NCBI GenBank assembly: GCA_963921935.1
Contig: OY998184.1
Span: 30,657,567-30,721,566, forward strand
From: Galeruca laticollis
Lineage: Eukaryota; Arthropoda; Insecta; Coleoptera; Chrysomelidae
Direction: 5' to 3'
DNA length: 64,000 nucleotides
Part shown: positions 21,299 to 31,569 of the stretch, in pieces
Layout of the letters: every line of letters starts with the position of its first letter
How positions within the stretch are numbered: the stretch's first letter is position 1
Position numbers and translations under genes: made by a program
Notes under the pieces: generated by a model
Seen by the model: the letters and a program-made list of their open reading frames with translations, nothing else
The model's database searches: none
Told to the model about the DNA's origin: nothing

Positions 21299-24200
21299 TT
21301 AAATTTGTCGTCTGTGTGTATATTTCCGCCTGGTTTTGTGTGGTGTGTGATAGCGTTTGGTTAGTTCCGCCTTTTTCCTGTATAGTTTTGACGCCTGTGC
21401 CCATGTTATATTAATGTAGCTAGGTGCACTCGGAATTCGATTTCTTATCCTGGCTGATCTTCGAATTTCCGGTGGGGGTCTTAGTGAGACGGGGAGCCTT
21501 CCGCTCGGCTTATCTTTTAGTGGTTTTGGGCGGGGTACTGTCTTATCGCTGTGTGGTTGTGTTGACCATAATGGTAAGGCTGCTAACTTCCCTATGTTTA
21601 AATCGATGCTGGTTTCTTCTTGTTGCTCTTCCTGTTCGTGTGTTGTGTTCTCCTCATTCTGGGTCGTTGTCGTCTCTAAAATTTCGTGTTGATCGTCGTC
21701 CAGCTTGCCGTAGTATGTTTTTAATCTATTAACGTGAACAACTTGTATCTTCTTTCCTTTGTTGGACGCTATTTGGTAGGTGACTGGTCCTACTTGGTCT
21801 TTTATTTCGAATGGTCCTATCCATCGGTTTTGAAGTTTTTTTGATAATCCTGTTGTGTTACTTATGTCTAGAAGGTAAACTAGGTCTCCTGGTTTAAACT
21901 CTCTTAGGGTGGTTTTTTCATTGTATCTGTTTATCCGTTCGTCTTTTGCCTTTTCTCTGTTCTCTAGTACTCTTGTGTATATTTGGTTAAGTCTCGTCTC
22001 TAGTTCTGACACGTAGTTATCGTCTAAGTTGTATTTTAGTCTTCTTGGTTTGATGAATTTGTCGAATGGTAGTGCTTGATCTTTCCCATGTAGTAGAAAA
22101 TACGGGCTGTACCCTGTTGATGTATGTATACTTCCTCGATATGCCATTAGTACATATGGTATCCAACTATCCCAATCTCGTTGATTTGGGGCTATGTAAT
22201 GCGCTAGCATATCTTTTATTACTCTGTGTAATCTTTCTATTTGACCATTGGTTGTTGGTGCGTAGCTCGCTGTGTGTATTCTTTTTATGTTGAGTAGTTT
22301 GCATGTCTCTCTCATTAGTTCTGACATGAAGTTTGTTCCTCTATCTGTTAACAGTTTCTGGGGTGTTCCGTGTCTGCATATTATTTGTTCTACAAAAACT
22401 CTTGCTACCGTATCTGCTTTCTGGTCTGGTATCGGAATTGCTTCGCAGTATTTCGTAAAATGATCTTGAAATGTTAGAAGGTACTTGTTTCCTTTGTTTG
22501 ACGTGGGTAGCGGGCCTACTATGTCCATTGACGTTATTTCCCACGGTTCTGTGACTTTTGTAAATCTTTGTAGTGGTGCCTTTTTAAAGTGTGGTGAGGT
22601 CTTTCGTCTGTTGCATGCGTCGCAGCGTTTACAGTAATTTATTATGTCCGTTCTCATCGTTGGCCAGAAGCAACGCCTTTTTATTGCCAATAACGTTTTT
22701 TGTTGTCCTTGGTGACAATATATGGGTGAGTCGTGAAAGTCTTCTATAACTTTGGTGATATATTTCCTGGGTATAACTAGTTGGTCCTTGTTGTCCTCTT
22801 GATCTTGTCTGTATAGGAGTCCTTCTTTGTCGAGGTAATATTTTTGTTTTGTTTCGTCCTCTTGGTTTAACTGTTGTACTGTGCTAATGCAGAAATCGTC
22901 GTGTTTTTGTTCTTTCTTCAATAATTCTTTGTCCCACAGTGGTTCCCATTCTTCTTCTTCCTTGATTATTTGGATTTTTCCTGTGTTTTTTGTTGGTGTC
23001 GGTTTCAGTATGCTTACTTTGGTGGTTGACCCGTAGAATGTGAATTGTATCATCTTTGTGATTTCGTGCCAGCTTAATCCTGGAATTTGTTCTTGACTAG
23101 CTATGAAGGTTATGCGTTTTTCCGCGTTCTCTTCGCATTGTTTTTTTAGCTTTTGGATAATATTCCACATTATTTCATATGATGTTTCTTCTTTGACTGA
23201 TGTCCTATTTAATGCTACGTAGAATTTCGTGTCTAATGTGTCCCATTCTTTGACCGATTCTATTTGTTCCTGTGAGATGTCCGGTAAAGTGTATATGTTT
23301 TCTATCTTTTTAATTAGTGATTCCTGATTAGGTCTGTTTTTTGCTAGTAGGAGGGCTATTGATTCTTCTTCTTGGATGTAGTCTAGATTTCCTTCTTTCC
23401 AGTTTATTGTGTCCTTTCCTGGTAGGTCGTTTTCTGCAATATACTGTAAGTAGTCTTCGTATGTGGTTTCTATGTAGTTGCATGTTTTGTCGTACATTCT
23501 GCTTAGTGCGTCCGCGTTTCCATGTCTTCCTTTTATCTCATGTTTTAGGATCCCTATTGTGTGAACCTCCGTTAGTGCTGGTATGGTCAAACTGTCCTCC
23601 GTGTATATGTCTGTGCTGGTTCTTGTGCATTCTGTTCCTTCTCTGCCATTCCTGATGTCTTCGGTTGTTTCGTTTTTTCCGTTTTCTTTCTTCGAGTCTG
23701 GGTCTGTGCGCCCTTTTCCGTTCATTATTGGTTTTTGGTTTGTGTGTGTAGTTTCTCTTCCTACGGTTATGTCCGTGCTTGTAGTTTCCTTTATTTTTCC
23801 TACATCTTTATTTAGGTCTACTTCTGGTTTGGTTATTTCTTGTCTGTACATTGATTCCACTGTTTTTAGCCATTTCTGCCATGCTTCTTTCTCCCTCGCG
23901 TTTTCTTGATCCCTTGTTGCCGTTATTTTTCCGTATGCCTCTGTCCGCCTTTGTCTATACTTATTCAGCAAATCTCTGATTTGTCTTGGGTTCATTAGTG
24001 GTATTTTACTTCCCCATATTTCTAATGTTGGTTTTCCTCTGTATGAAATAGTTGCCTCGTGTTCTTCTAGGAAATCTCTTCCTAATAGTACTGCTGTGTC
24101 TCCCATTATACCATCATCGGCTGCAATTACTTCCGTGTGAATATTATAATCCATTTCTGTTGTTGCTATGGCTATTTGTGTTGATCCGTATAAGTGGATT

Positions 24201-24664
24201 GTGTGTCCCGTTATGCCTTTTAAGGTTAATTGGTCTGTGATCCGTGTGTCTAATTCGTTGTCTGCTACTATGGATTCACTTATTAGTGAGTATGCTCCGC
24301 CTGTGTCTATCATACAAGGTTCGGTTTTACCGTTTATTCTTAGGAGTACTATATACGGGGGTTCTTCGCTTTTACTTATCGTCGGTCCGTTATGATGCAT
24401 TGTTTTTATCTGGTTTTTCTTGTCTTCTTCTTTGTTACCCTTTTGTGTTGCCTGTTGATTCCAGTTTTTTTCTGTGTGAGTCCAGTTTTTTCCCCTAGTT
24501 TCAGATTGACCACTTGTTTGGGGAGTAACGGTGGTCCTTGTTAGTTTAAATGTTTTCTTCCGTCTTCCTTGTTTATGTGTCCTCTCTCTGTGGACTGTCC
24601 TCTTCTGTTCTCTTCTCTTTGGAGCCTTTGTTTCTCGTTTGCATGTGGTGCTTCTCTGTTCCAA
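21299..24664 (-). CDS. Gypsy Pol ORF: protease and integrase, RT/RNase H deleted in frame
   Basis: Open for 1121 codons. The first 60 residues are Lys/Arg/Thr-rich and overlap gag by 124 bp in the -1 frame, implying -1 ribosomal frameshifting rather than use of the ATG. Retropepsin: CMIDTGGAYSLIS near residue 118 and VLLGRDFL near 191. A linker follows to about residue 370 (LTIPALTEVHTIGILK), where an intact element would enter RT. Instead the frame passes directly to HEIKGRHGNADALSRM, the very end of RNase H. Integrase is complete: HHCC zinc motif (ending CKRCDACNRR), DDE residues in SMDIVGPLP, LLTDRGTNF and NGQIERLHR, and a GPY/F module (RWIGPFEI). Protease and integrase could still be made; RT must come from elsewhere. 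Confidence 0.9.
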   Translation of the reverse strand: MEQRSTTCKRETKAPKRREQKRTVHRERTHKQGRRKKTFKLTRTTVTPQTSGQSETRGKNWTHTEKNWNQQATQKGNKEEDKKNQIKTMHHNGPTISKSEEPPYIVLLRINGKTEPCMIDTGGAYSLISESIVADNELDTRITDQLTLKGITGHTIHLYGSTQIAIATTEMDYNIHTEVIAADDGIMGDTAVLLGRDFLEEHEATISYRGKPTLEIWGSKIPLMNPRQIRDLLNKYRQRRTEAYGKITATRDQENAREKEAWQKWLKTVESMYRQEITKPEVDLNKDVGKIKETTSTDITVGRETTHTNQKPIMNGKGRTDPDSKKENGKNETTEDIRNGREGTECTRTSTDIYTEDSLTIPALTEVHTIGILKHEIKGRHGNADALSRMYDKTCNYIETTYEDYLQYIAENDLPGKDTINWKEGNLDYIQEEESIALLLAKNRPNQESLIKKIENIYTLPDISQEQIESVKEWDTLDTKFYVALNRTSVKEETSYEIMWNIIQKLKKQCEENAEKRITFIASQEQIPGLSWHEITKMIQFTFYGSTTKVSILKPTPTKNTGKIQIIKEEEEWEPLWDKELLKKEQKHDDFCISTVQQLNQEDETKQKYYLDKEGLLYRQDQEDNKDQLVIPRKYITKVIEDFHDSPIYCHQGQQKTLLAIKRRCFWPTMRTDIINYCKRCDACNRRKTSPHFKKAPLQRFTKVTEPWEITSMDIVGPLPTSNKGNKYLLTFQDHFTKYCEAIPIPDQKADTVARVFVEQIICRHGTPQKLLTDRGTNFMSELMRETCKLLNIKRIHTASYAPTTNGQIERLHRVIKDMLAHYIAPNQRDWDSWIPYVLMAYRGSIHTSTGYSPYFLLHGKDQALPFDKFIKPRRLKYNLDDNYVSELETRLNQIYTRVLENREKAKDERINRYNEKTTLREFKPGDLVYLLDISNTTGLSKKLQNRWIGPFEIKDQVGPVTYQIASNKGKKIQVVHVNRLKTYYGKLDDDQHEILETTTTQNEENTTHEQEEQQEETSIDLNIGKLAALPLWSTQPHSDKTVPRPKPLKDKPSGRLPVSLRPPPEIRRSARIRNRIPSAPSYINITWAQASKLYRKKAELTKRYHTPHKTRRKYTHRRQI

Positions 24665-25722
24665 GTCTTTTCTCTGGAATTCCTTTGTCCGCTGTATTCC
24701 CCGTAGTTATTTTGGTGCGTTGTGATTCTTCTTCCTTGATCCCATTGCTTTGTATTCCATTGTTTATTTTCTTCACTTAACATTTTCTTTCTGCAGTTCT
24801 TAGCCCAGTGGCCCTGTTTTCCGCAGTAGTGGCATACATCTCTATCTGTTAATGGTTCCTTGGATTCTTTGTTTCTACAATACGCTGCCCAGTGTCCCTG
24901 TTTCCTACATATTTGGCATTTTTTCTCTATTTTTTCTTCTTCCGCTTCTCTTGTTCTGCAGTTTGATGCCCAGTGGCCTCGTCTGCCACAGTACATACAT
25001 TTCGCGCTATGTCTACATTCTTCCGATTCATGTCCTGATTTGCCACATGCTGTGCAACTCCGTTGCTCATTCGTAAAAGCGACTCTGTGGCCATTATTCC
25101 TTCCGCTCACCATTGTGGCTGCCGTTTCTTGGCAACTTACTATCTCCTCTGCTTCTTCTAGTGTTAGGTCATCTTTGTGCAATATGTAGAATCCTACTTC
25201 TCTAAGCAGGTCCTTTCTTAGCCCTACTTTGAATTGGTTCATCAGTACTGCGTTGTGTTTCTTTTGAATGTCCGGTATCTGTTCTCTGTTCGTTCCTTTT
25301 ATGTCTTCCTCCAATATTTTATTCCCTATGAGCCGTAATCTTGTGCAGAAAGCTGCTACATCTTCGTCGTGCCTCTGGTAGCATTGGACTAGCTGCATCC
25401 ACCAGTCCGCGATCGATTTCCTTGGGACGAATTTCCTGAGTATTTTCTCCTTAAATTCAACATATGTTGCTGTGTCTAATCTTGGGTCGGCTTTGAAAAA
25501 ATCGTGGGCTGCGCCTGCGAGTTTGAATTTCAGTAGTGTTAGTGTTTCTGTTTCTGACCATCCGTCGAGTTTGGCCCTTAGTTCCAATTTTTCTATATAT
25601 CTGGCTGCGTCTTTTCCCGTGAAGTCTGTTAAAGTTGAGGCGATCACCCCTAGTGGTGGTGCCTGTGGTATCCTTAGTGCTGCTGGCATATTACTCGAAT
25701 CCCCTGTGGACTCTAACGGCAT
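24541..25722 (-). CDS. Gypsy Gag (capsid with four zinc knuckles)
   Basis: An intact 393-codon ORF from ATG at 25,722. The N-terminal two thirds match the retrotransposon capsid fold: LDGWSETETLTLLKFKLAGAA resembles the RWxxxAWxxLxxxLxG-like helix region, and a FKEKILRKFVP segment follows. From about residue 224 there are four CCHC knuckles (starting CTACGKSGHESEEC and ending CHYCGKQGHWAKNC), which bind RNA. The Lys/Arg-rich C-terminus overlaps the Pol frame. It packages the element RNA into cytoplasmic particles and, being undamaged, could act in trans for relatives. Confidence 0.9.
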   Translation of the reverse strand: MPLESTGDSSNMPAALRIPQAPPLGVIASTLTDFTGKDAARYIEKLELRAKLDGWSETETLTLLKFKLAGAAHDFFKADPRLDTATYVEFKEKILRKFVPRKSIADWWMQLVQCYQRHDEDVAAFCTRLRLIGNKILEEDIKGTNREQIPDIQKKHNAVLMNQFKVGLRKDLLREVGFYILHKDDLTLEEAEEIVSCQETAATMVSGRNNGHRVAFTNEQRSCTACGKSGHESEECRHSAKCMYCGRRGHWASNCRTREAEEEKIEKKCQICRKQGHWAAYCRNKESKEPLTDRDVCHYCGKQGHWAKNCRKKMLSEENKQWNTKQWDQGRRITTHQNNYGEYSGQRNSREKTWNREAPHANEKQRLQREENRRGQSTERGHINKEDGRKHLN

Positions 25723-26495
25723 GTTGTTTTATTAGCTGGCGCGAGTGTTACTTACCTAGATGGTTTTGAAATGGATAGTTGGGAAAATAAAGACAAATAA
25801 TTATTAATATTGTAATATATAAGAATCGGTATTATTCACTTTAACTAGCCCTGAACCAAATTTAATTTAACTTATTATTTTGCGTTTAAAGCGTGAATAT
25901 TTCCTAACACCTTTTCTCAAATCGTTAATGTCTAGTTCATTTAGAGAATAGTCCGTTCGTTAGTCAAAATATATCCACATTTCCTGTAAAACCTTTTATA
26001 TCTCCCGGACGTGCAGCTTTCCTCCGTACTATATTTTATATTGCTATTTTTGTCTTGTGCGGAAGCTTGTTGCTGACTTTGCGAATTCCTCACCTGTATA
26101 TTTGCTGTTTTTCATCCGTTGTCTAAATGTTTATGTATTAAAATAAATTTGGATTCAACGTTCGTTTGTAATAAATAGAATAACTGAGTAAGCAGATATA
26201 TCTGATTGAAATTATATCACTTTGGTTATATATTAGTTTTGATTAGACCTATGTCGCAATATTTATTTTATGATATGAATATGAAATTAAAAATAACGTA
26301 TGTATCAAATGTAAATTATGTAGGTGAAATTTACACGGCCTTAATTAATGTAATTGAATGTAACTATCTCCTCCTACCTTTTGGGCTTCTACGATGCCTG
26401 AAATGGGTAGTTTAATTGGGATAGAGAAGAAAAAAAAAAGGATTATTGCCAGGACTTCCCCTCTTGTTAACCTCTGCTGTACGGACTCAGTATCT
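25723..26495 (-). other. Gypsy leader region
   Basis: Untranslated leader between the primer site and gag, AT-rich, about 770 bp. Packaging signals are expected here but none can be identified by eye. Confidence 0.65.
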
Positions 26496-26513
26496 GGAGC
26501 ACCGCTGTCACCA
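26496..26513 (-). promoter_or_regulatory. Gypsy primer-binding site
   Basis: Minus strand TGGTGACAGCGGTGCTCC, one base inside the 5' LTR end. The complementary tRNA end would be ...GCTGTCACCA, a motif that recurs many times inside the LTR. The tRNA species was not identified. Confidence 0.7.
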
Positions 26514-26514
26514 C

Positions 26515-27983
26515 TGTAACAATATGCGCTGTCACCAGTGTAATAACTTGTATTGTATCGAATCGGTATTATCCTATAGTTCCTAGTAGTATCCTATATC
26601 TGGGGTAATGTATATAGTAGTTCTCTGTTACCAGTGTAGTAACTCTATCTATCGTCCCTTTTTTCTCTATCTGTACAGCTGCTGTCACCAGTGCCTGATG
26701 GCACAAAAAAAATTATAGAACCCGGGATTCTCCCTGCGGAATTTCCTCGAGGAAGGGGGGTTGTTCCGGGCTCGAGCGGTCGAAGACGTCGTGGGGCCCC
26801 TTGGGCTTATACAGTGTGCCAAGCCCGAGTTCGTAGTGCAGGGTTAGCTGGTCCGACCTATTTGACGGGTATGGGGATGGTGAGGATTGAGATAATTGAA
26901 AGGTTAGAGCATATGATAACAATATATTACAAAAAAAACAAAACTGTGTCAAATAACCTCCGAAAGTAAACTAGTATTAGCGGTACCTGAACTATGACCT
27001 CTATTTCTAGTATAAACGTCTACCAAACTCTATGATCTAGGATTTAACTAAAATTCTCAAGTGTACAATATAAAATATCTCTGAAATGGTTTTAACTTAT
27101 GGATCTCCAGTGCAACGGAGAATATCGATATGTTTGACTAAAATCCCTAGTGTAACGTAAATAACTCTAAAAAGATTACATATAGTGGAAAAGATCTCTA
27201 ATGTCGAATTAGGTATAGTATCGAGCCAAATGTAGTTATATCTACGTAGTTTGATTAAACTGATTAGATGATAGAGAGATAATATGCACAAAAAAAAATC
27301 TCTGAATATAACTAGATAAAATGCCTCTATACTCTTGGGCCTTAGCGGTAGATGAAGGGCGCTGATGTATAAGAACACTCGATATGACTGAACACCTTGT
27401 AGAGTCCCTTAACTTTCTTGGGTTACCCGATTTAGTCAAAGAAAAAAAAAATATAATAACACAAACCAATATTCAATATAATAAATGAATTTGAACTTTT
27501 TAAAAAACTTACGTTTTGAAAATCCCACCGGTCACATAAATATTCACACTATTACTTTTTGAGGGTGAGGGTCCGTCAAGACTCAGACTTGCCTCACCAG
27601 GGGAGAGATAATACCTATCTCACCGACTGACTGACGGACTGACTGTCCCTTTTCCTAATATTTTTTCCATATTTATTTCCGTAATTCACCTTCAATGAAG
27701 GTTAATTATTCATATTTGTTTTATTTCGTGGTTTACCAAACTGACCTGTACGTGATATCTAATATTGTGTTAACCTTTGTTTTGTTTGTATATTTTCCTT
27801 TGGTTGAGGTCGATAATTAATAACTATTTTGAATTAAAAAACGAAATTCTATAGTGTTAGCCTTGTTTTGTTTAAATGTTTTAATTTATTTGAGGTCGGT
27901 AAATTTGATAACGATTTTGAATTAAAAGAAATTATCTATATAGGGTGTTTTTAGAACCTGTGTCATATCTCGTGTTTATTACA
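26515..27983 (-). repeat. Gypsy 5' LTR (right copy)
   Basis: 1469 bp, TGTAACAATATG to TTATTACA on the plus strand. Nearly identical to 17,949-19,394, apart from a 12-bp insertion near 27,573 and single-base changes. The shadow ORFs inside it recur at the same place in both LTRs. Confidence 0.9.
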
Positions 27984-28111
27984 ATTGTATTGTTTTCATT
28001 CAATAAATCTTGTAGTCCGCTCCTGATGAAGCCATTGAATAATGGCAAAATATTGAGCAGATAACAAAACAGTTTTTATTTCTTATGACCGCAAACCTGA
28101 AATCTTCGCTA
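27984..28111 (+). repeat. PLE right terminal repeat, distal part
   Basis: Continues the PLE terminus after the Gypsy insertion and is the reverse complement of 9311-9437 with about a dozen differences, ending CGCT followed by an A-run. The hammerhead-like core at 28,019-28,058 has AAAA where the left copy has GAAA, so a key core guanine is lost. Confidence 0.85.
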
Positions 28112-28124
28112 AAAAAAAATATTT

Positions 28125-31100
28125 ATAGTTTGACATTTTCTATTCATTACGTTGTTAATTTTAGGTTTGATGGTTGGTTTAATTGGTCTCAGTTTATCTT
28201 TAGATTGATTCCACTCGGCCTGCCACGTGTTATAAATTAATGTTTTTATGTGACATTTGTAGTCTGACGCAAGCACTCTGTTTTCGCGCACTGCACTATC
28301 ACTTGTAATTGCTTCTTGTGCTGCCCTGTCTGCTTCTTCGTTTCCGAGAATTTCTATGTGCGAGGGCACCCATATGAATACAACCTCTTTCCCGCCATGC
28401 CGAATTGAGTGGAATTGTTGCTTGATCATCTTTGAGAGGGGGTAATGGCAGTATATATTTTTGAGAGTTATCAGCGAGGTTAGAGAGTCGGAAATGATTA
28501 AGTACTCTTGTTCTGACCTCCCTTGAATAAGTATAAGGGCTTGAAGTATTGCAAATAACTCCGCAGAAGATACAGATGATAGTTTGGGTGATTGGTACAT
28601 TCGAGTATCGTTTTGGACTTTCACTGCTATTCCTACTCCTCCGATGTTTTGGATGCATCCGTATAGATTTGCACGTGGGAGGGGTAAATACTAATAATGT
28701 TTTGGAATTTGGACTTAATAAGGGCTGGATGTGTGTTTTGTTTATTGAAGCTGCAAAAATCAAAGTGGTATTTCGGACTAGCAATAGTCCAGGGTGGAGT
28801 GGTGGGTTTGTTGTTAGCTAAGAATATAACTGGTATGGTGATATCTAAATCGTTATAATAATTGGCAACCCTTTCATAAAATGCTGGAGCTACTCTTTTT
28901 TGTCTTGATACAGATTTCTATAATGATTTTTAAAGGTGTTGGCGTATGTTGGATGTTGTGGGTTTGCTGCAACATTAGTAGCATAAGACATGCTGAGTAG
29001 ATGTCTTATATGGTGCAAAGGTGGTTAACCTGCTTCACATAGTACACTTGAAGTAGGACTGGTACAAAATGCTACAATGGCTAAGCGAATGGCAGTATTA
29101 TGGATGGTATTCAATTGTTTGAGAGTGGTGTTAGTGGCCGAGCCATAGGCAATTGCTCCATAATCAATTTTAGATCTAATGATTGCTCTATAGATTCTCT
29201 GAAAAGTACTTGAGTCAGATCCTCAACTTGTGTTACTCAACATTTTGATTATATTTAAGTTGTTTTTGCAGGTCCTCACGAGTTCTAGAATATGATATTT
29301 CCAATTTAATTGAGAATCAAATATTACTCCTAGAAATTTGAAAGTTTGTAGGAAACTGAGATTTTTATTGTATAGTGTGAGACAAGGTTGATAATTGTTG
29401 TTGTGTTTTGAAAAGATAAGAGACTTCGTTGAGAACATAAATCCAGTTTCTTTTGACCAGTTGTCTATAGAATTGAATTGATTTAGATTATTCTCGAAAT
29501 TGATTCTAAGTTCCTTCCTTTGGCAATAAGTACTAAGTCGTCTGCGTATACTCTGTACTTGACATGCGCTGTAGCTGTATCAACGATGTTATTAATAGCT
29601 GTGTGTAGTACTAATTACTGATCCTCGAGGAGAACCATTTTCATGGAAGAAGCTTTTTGAGTGTTCTCCATTAACTTTGATTCGGGAGGATCTGTTTTTC
29701 AAAAAACTGGAGATAAATGAAAGCGTATGGCCCTGTATCCCCCCCTCTGTTATTTGTTTTAATATTTTGTAGTGCCAGGCAGCATCAAATGCACGTTGGA
29801 TGTCAAAAACTATTGTGACGCATGATTTATTGGTGACAAAAGCTCCATGTACTTCAGATTCTAGTTCGATTTTGTTGTCTCGTAGATCTTTGTTGCCTGA
29901 AGCCACATTGTTGCATTGATATATAGTTGTGATACTCTAGATACGACATCAACAGCTAGTTTATAACTTTTTGCAATAATTTACTCATCACGCATGTAAG
30001 AGATATTGGCCGATAAGATTCTGTAGTATCAGTTTTATTTTTGTTTTGTTTTAGTATACGTATGATTGTAGCTTGGCTCCGTTTTTTCGGGAATTTGTTT
30101 TTAGTCCAAATAACATTGTAGATGTCCAATAAAATTCTTTTGGCAGAGCTAGGCAAATTTTTGATAAATATTGCAGGGATTTCGTCTGGTCCTGGACCTG
30201 TGTTTTTCATTTTTTGTAATGTTTCTTCAAGTTCAGTTTCAGAGATTTCAGCATTCAATGAAGAATCGTCATTAGGATCTATAGTTAAGGGAAAGTCCTT
30301 TTCTTGTTGTTGCTTCAAGTCGAAAAATTGTGGTCAAAAATTTGAGTTGCTAGAGTGTTTTCTGTAAGTTTCAGCTAAAACATTGGCTATTAGTTTATTT
30401 TCTGATGTGAGCTTGTTCTGATATTGAAGAGCTCGTATCCCTGATACTCGTCGAATTTTGTTCCAAATTTCTGTGGGTGGAGTGTTGTCGTTAATGCTGA
30501 CTACGAACTCATGCCACGATTCTTTTTTGCGTTTTTATTTACAACTTGCTTTTTGTTTTTTAAATTCGATCAGGTTTTCTTGATTTTTGTGCTTTTTCCA
30601 TACATTGTAAGCATGTTTACTTGCTCTAACCGCTTCTTGGCAGTTTTTGTTCTACCATGGTACGGGTTGACGATTTTTAATCAGTGATGTTTTTTTTGAC
30701 TGATTCTTTTGCTGCTTCTAACATGGTATTTGCAAAATTATCAACTCTTTCGTCTATATCCGATTTTATTTCAAAGTTCATTATATTTTCTTCGATTGTT
30801 TGCTGATACAGTGCCCATTTTACGTTTTTATATTGCCATTTTGTACTAATGTTTGTATTGGTTATATTCCTGTGATTGGAGTTATTAATAATTATTGGAG
30901 CATGATCACTATTGTAAATGAGAGGTAAAATTTCCCAAGTAAGTACGGTTAGTAAATTTGTACTACAAAAGGTAAGGTCTAGAGCTGCCGTCTCTCCAGT
31001 GCAGGGGTTGAGCCTAGCGCCTTCCCCACTGTTCAGTAGGCAATGACCGCAGAGATCTGTAGTTGATGATAGCAGTTTGACTTTGTTGGAAGTCGTTTTG

Positions 31101-31400
31101 CATCCCCATTCGGTGTTGTGGCAGTTGAAATCTCCAATAATGATACGTGGAGATGTTATTTGAGAGAAGAGATCTGTTAGTTCTTCACTTGAAATTTCTC
31201 TATTGGGGGGTATGTACACATTGCAAATAGAAATTTTTCGTTCTAGGTTGATAGAGACTGCAACAGCTTCTAAATTTGTTTTTAGAGATATTTCTTTGAC
31301 ATCAGCGTTCTTTTTTATGTAAATTGCAACTCCTCCACTTTTTAATCCAGTTATTTTCTATTCAGTAAAATTTGTTTCCTGTAGTCCTACAATGAATGGG
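28125..31400 (-). pseudogene. I-type LINE ORF2: endonuclease, RT, RNase H
   Basis: Minus strand, several frames. An apurinic-type endonuclease lies at 31,400-30,690 (VGLQETNFTE, IIIGDFNCHNTEWG, NSDHAPII: catalytic Glu, Asp, Asn, Asp/His visible). RT spans about 30,320-29,230: the start is GPGPDEIPAIFIKNL; the palm has FDIQRAFDAAWH and YADDLVLIAKG (near 29,550). The RNase H domain (28,640-28,270) has SAELFAI, ISDSLTS and IWVPSHIEILGNEEADRAA, keeping Glu, Asp, His and Asp. An RNase H after the RT is characteristic of the I group. Frameshifts near 29,600, 29,930 and 30,660 and a (TA)n run in the endonuclease inactivate it. The end is cut at the PLE boundary. Confidence 0.88.
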
Positions 31401-31407
31401 TTATATA

Positions 31408-31467
<60 letters not shown>
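31401..31467. repeat. (TA)n microsatellite inside LINE ORF2
   Basis: About 67 bp of TA repeat with one TG interruption, lying just before the NPFIVGLQETNF segment of the endonuclease. Confidence 0.95.
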
Positions 31468-31470
<3 letters not shown>

Positions 31471-31569
31471 ACTTATTAAATGTTGTAGCATAGGTAACTG
31501 GGAGTGAAACCCGTTCAGCTTTCACTGAACAATGTAGGTTGATGTAGTAGATATATTCATAAGTTTGTT

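Larger units (their letters stand above)
17626..27983 (-). mobile_element. Env-bearing Ty3/Gypsy retrotransposon lacking RT and RNase H
   Basis: About 10.36 kb on the minus strand. It has very similar long LTRs (about 1.77 kb left, 1469 bp right), a PBS at 26,496-26,513, gag, a protease-integrase ORF overlapping gag in the -1 frame, an env-like relic, and a polypurine tract abutting the 3' LTR. It split the PLE terminal repeat. Over most of the LTR the copies differ by only a few bases and a 12-bp indel, so insertion looks recent. RT and RNase H are missing without loss of frame. Confidence 0.9.

Noticed and set aside
19531..25735. Many plus-strand ORFs up to about 109 aa
   Set aside because: Antisense shadows of the Gypsy gag, pol and env regions.
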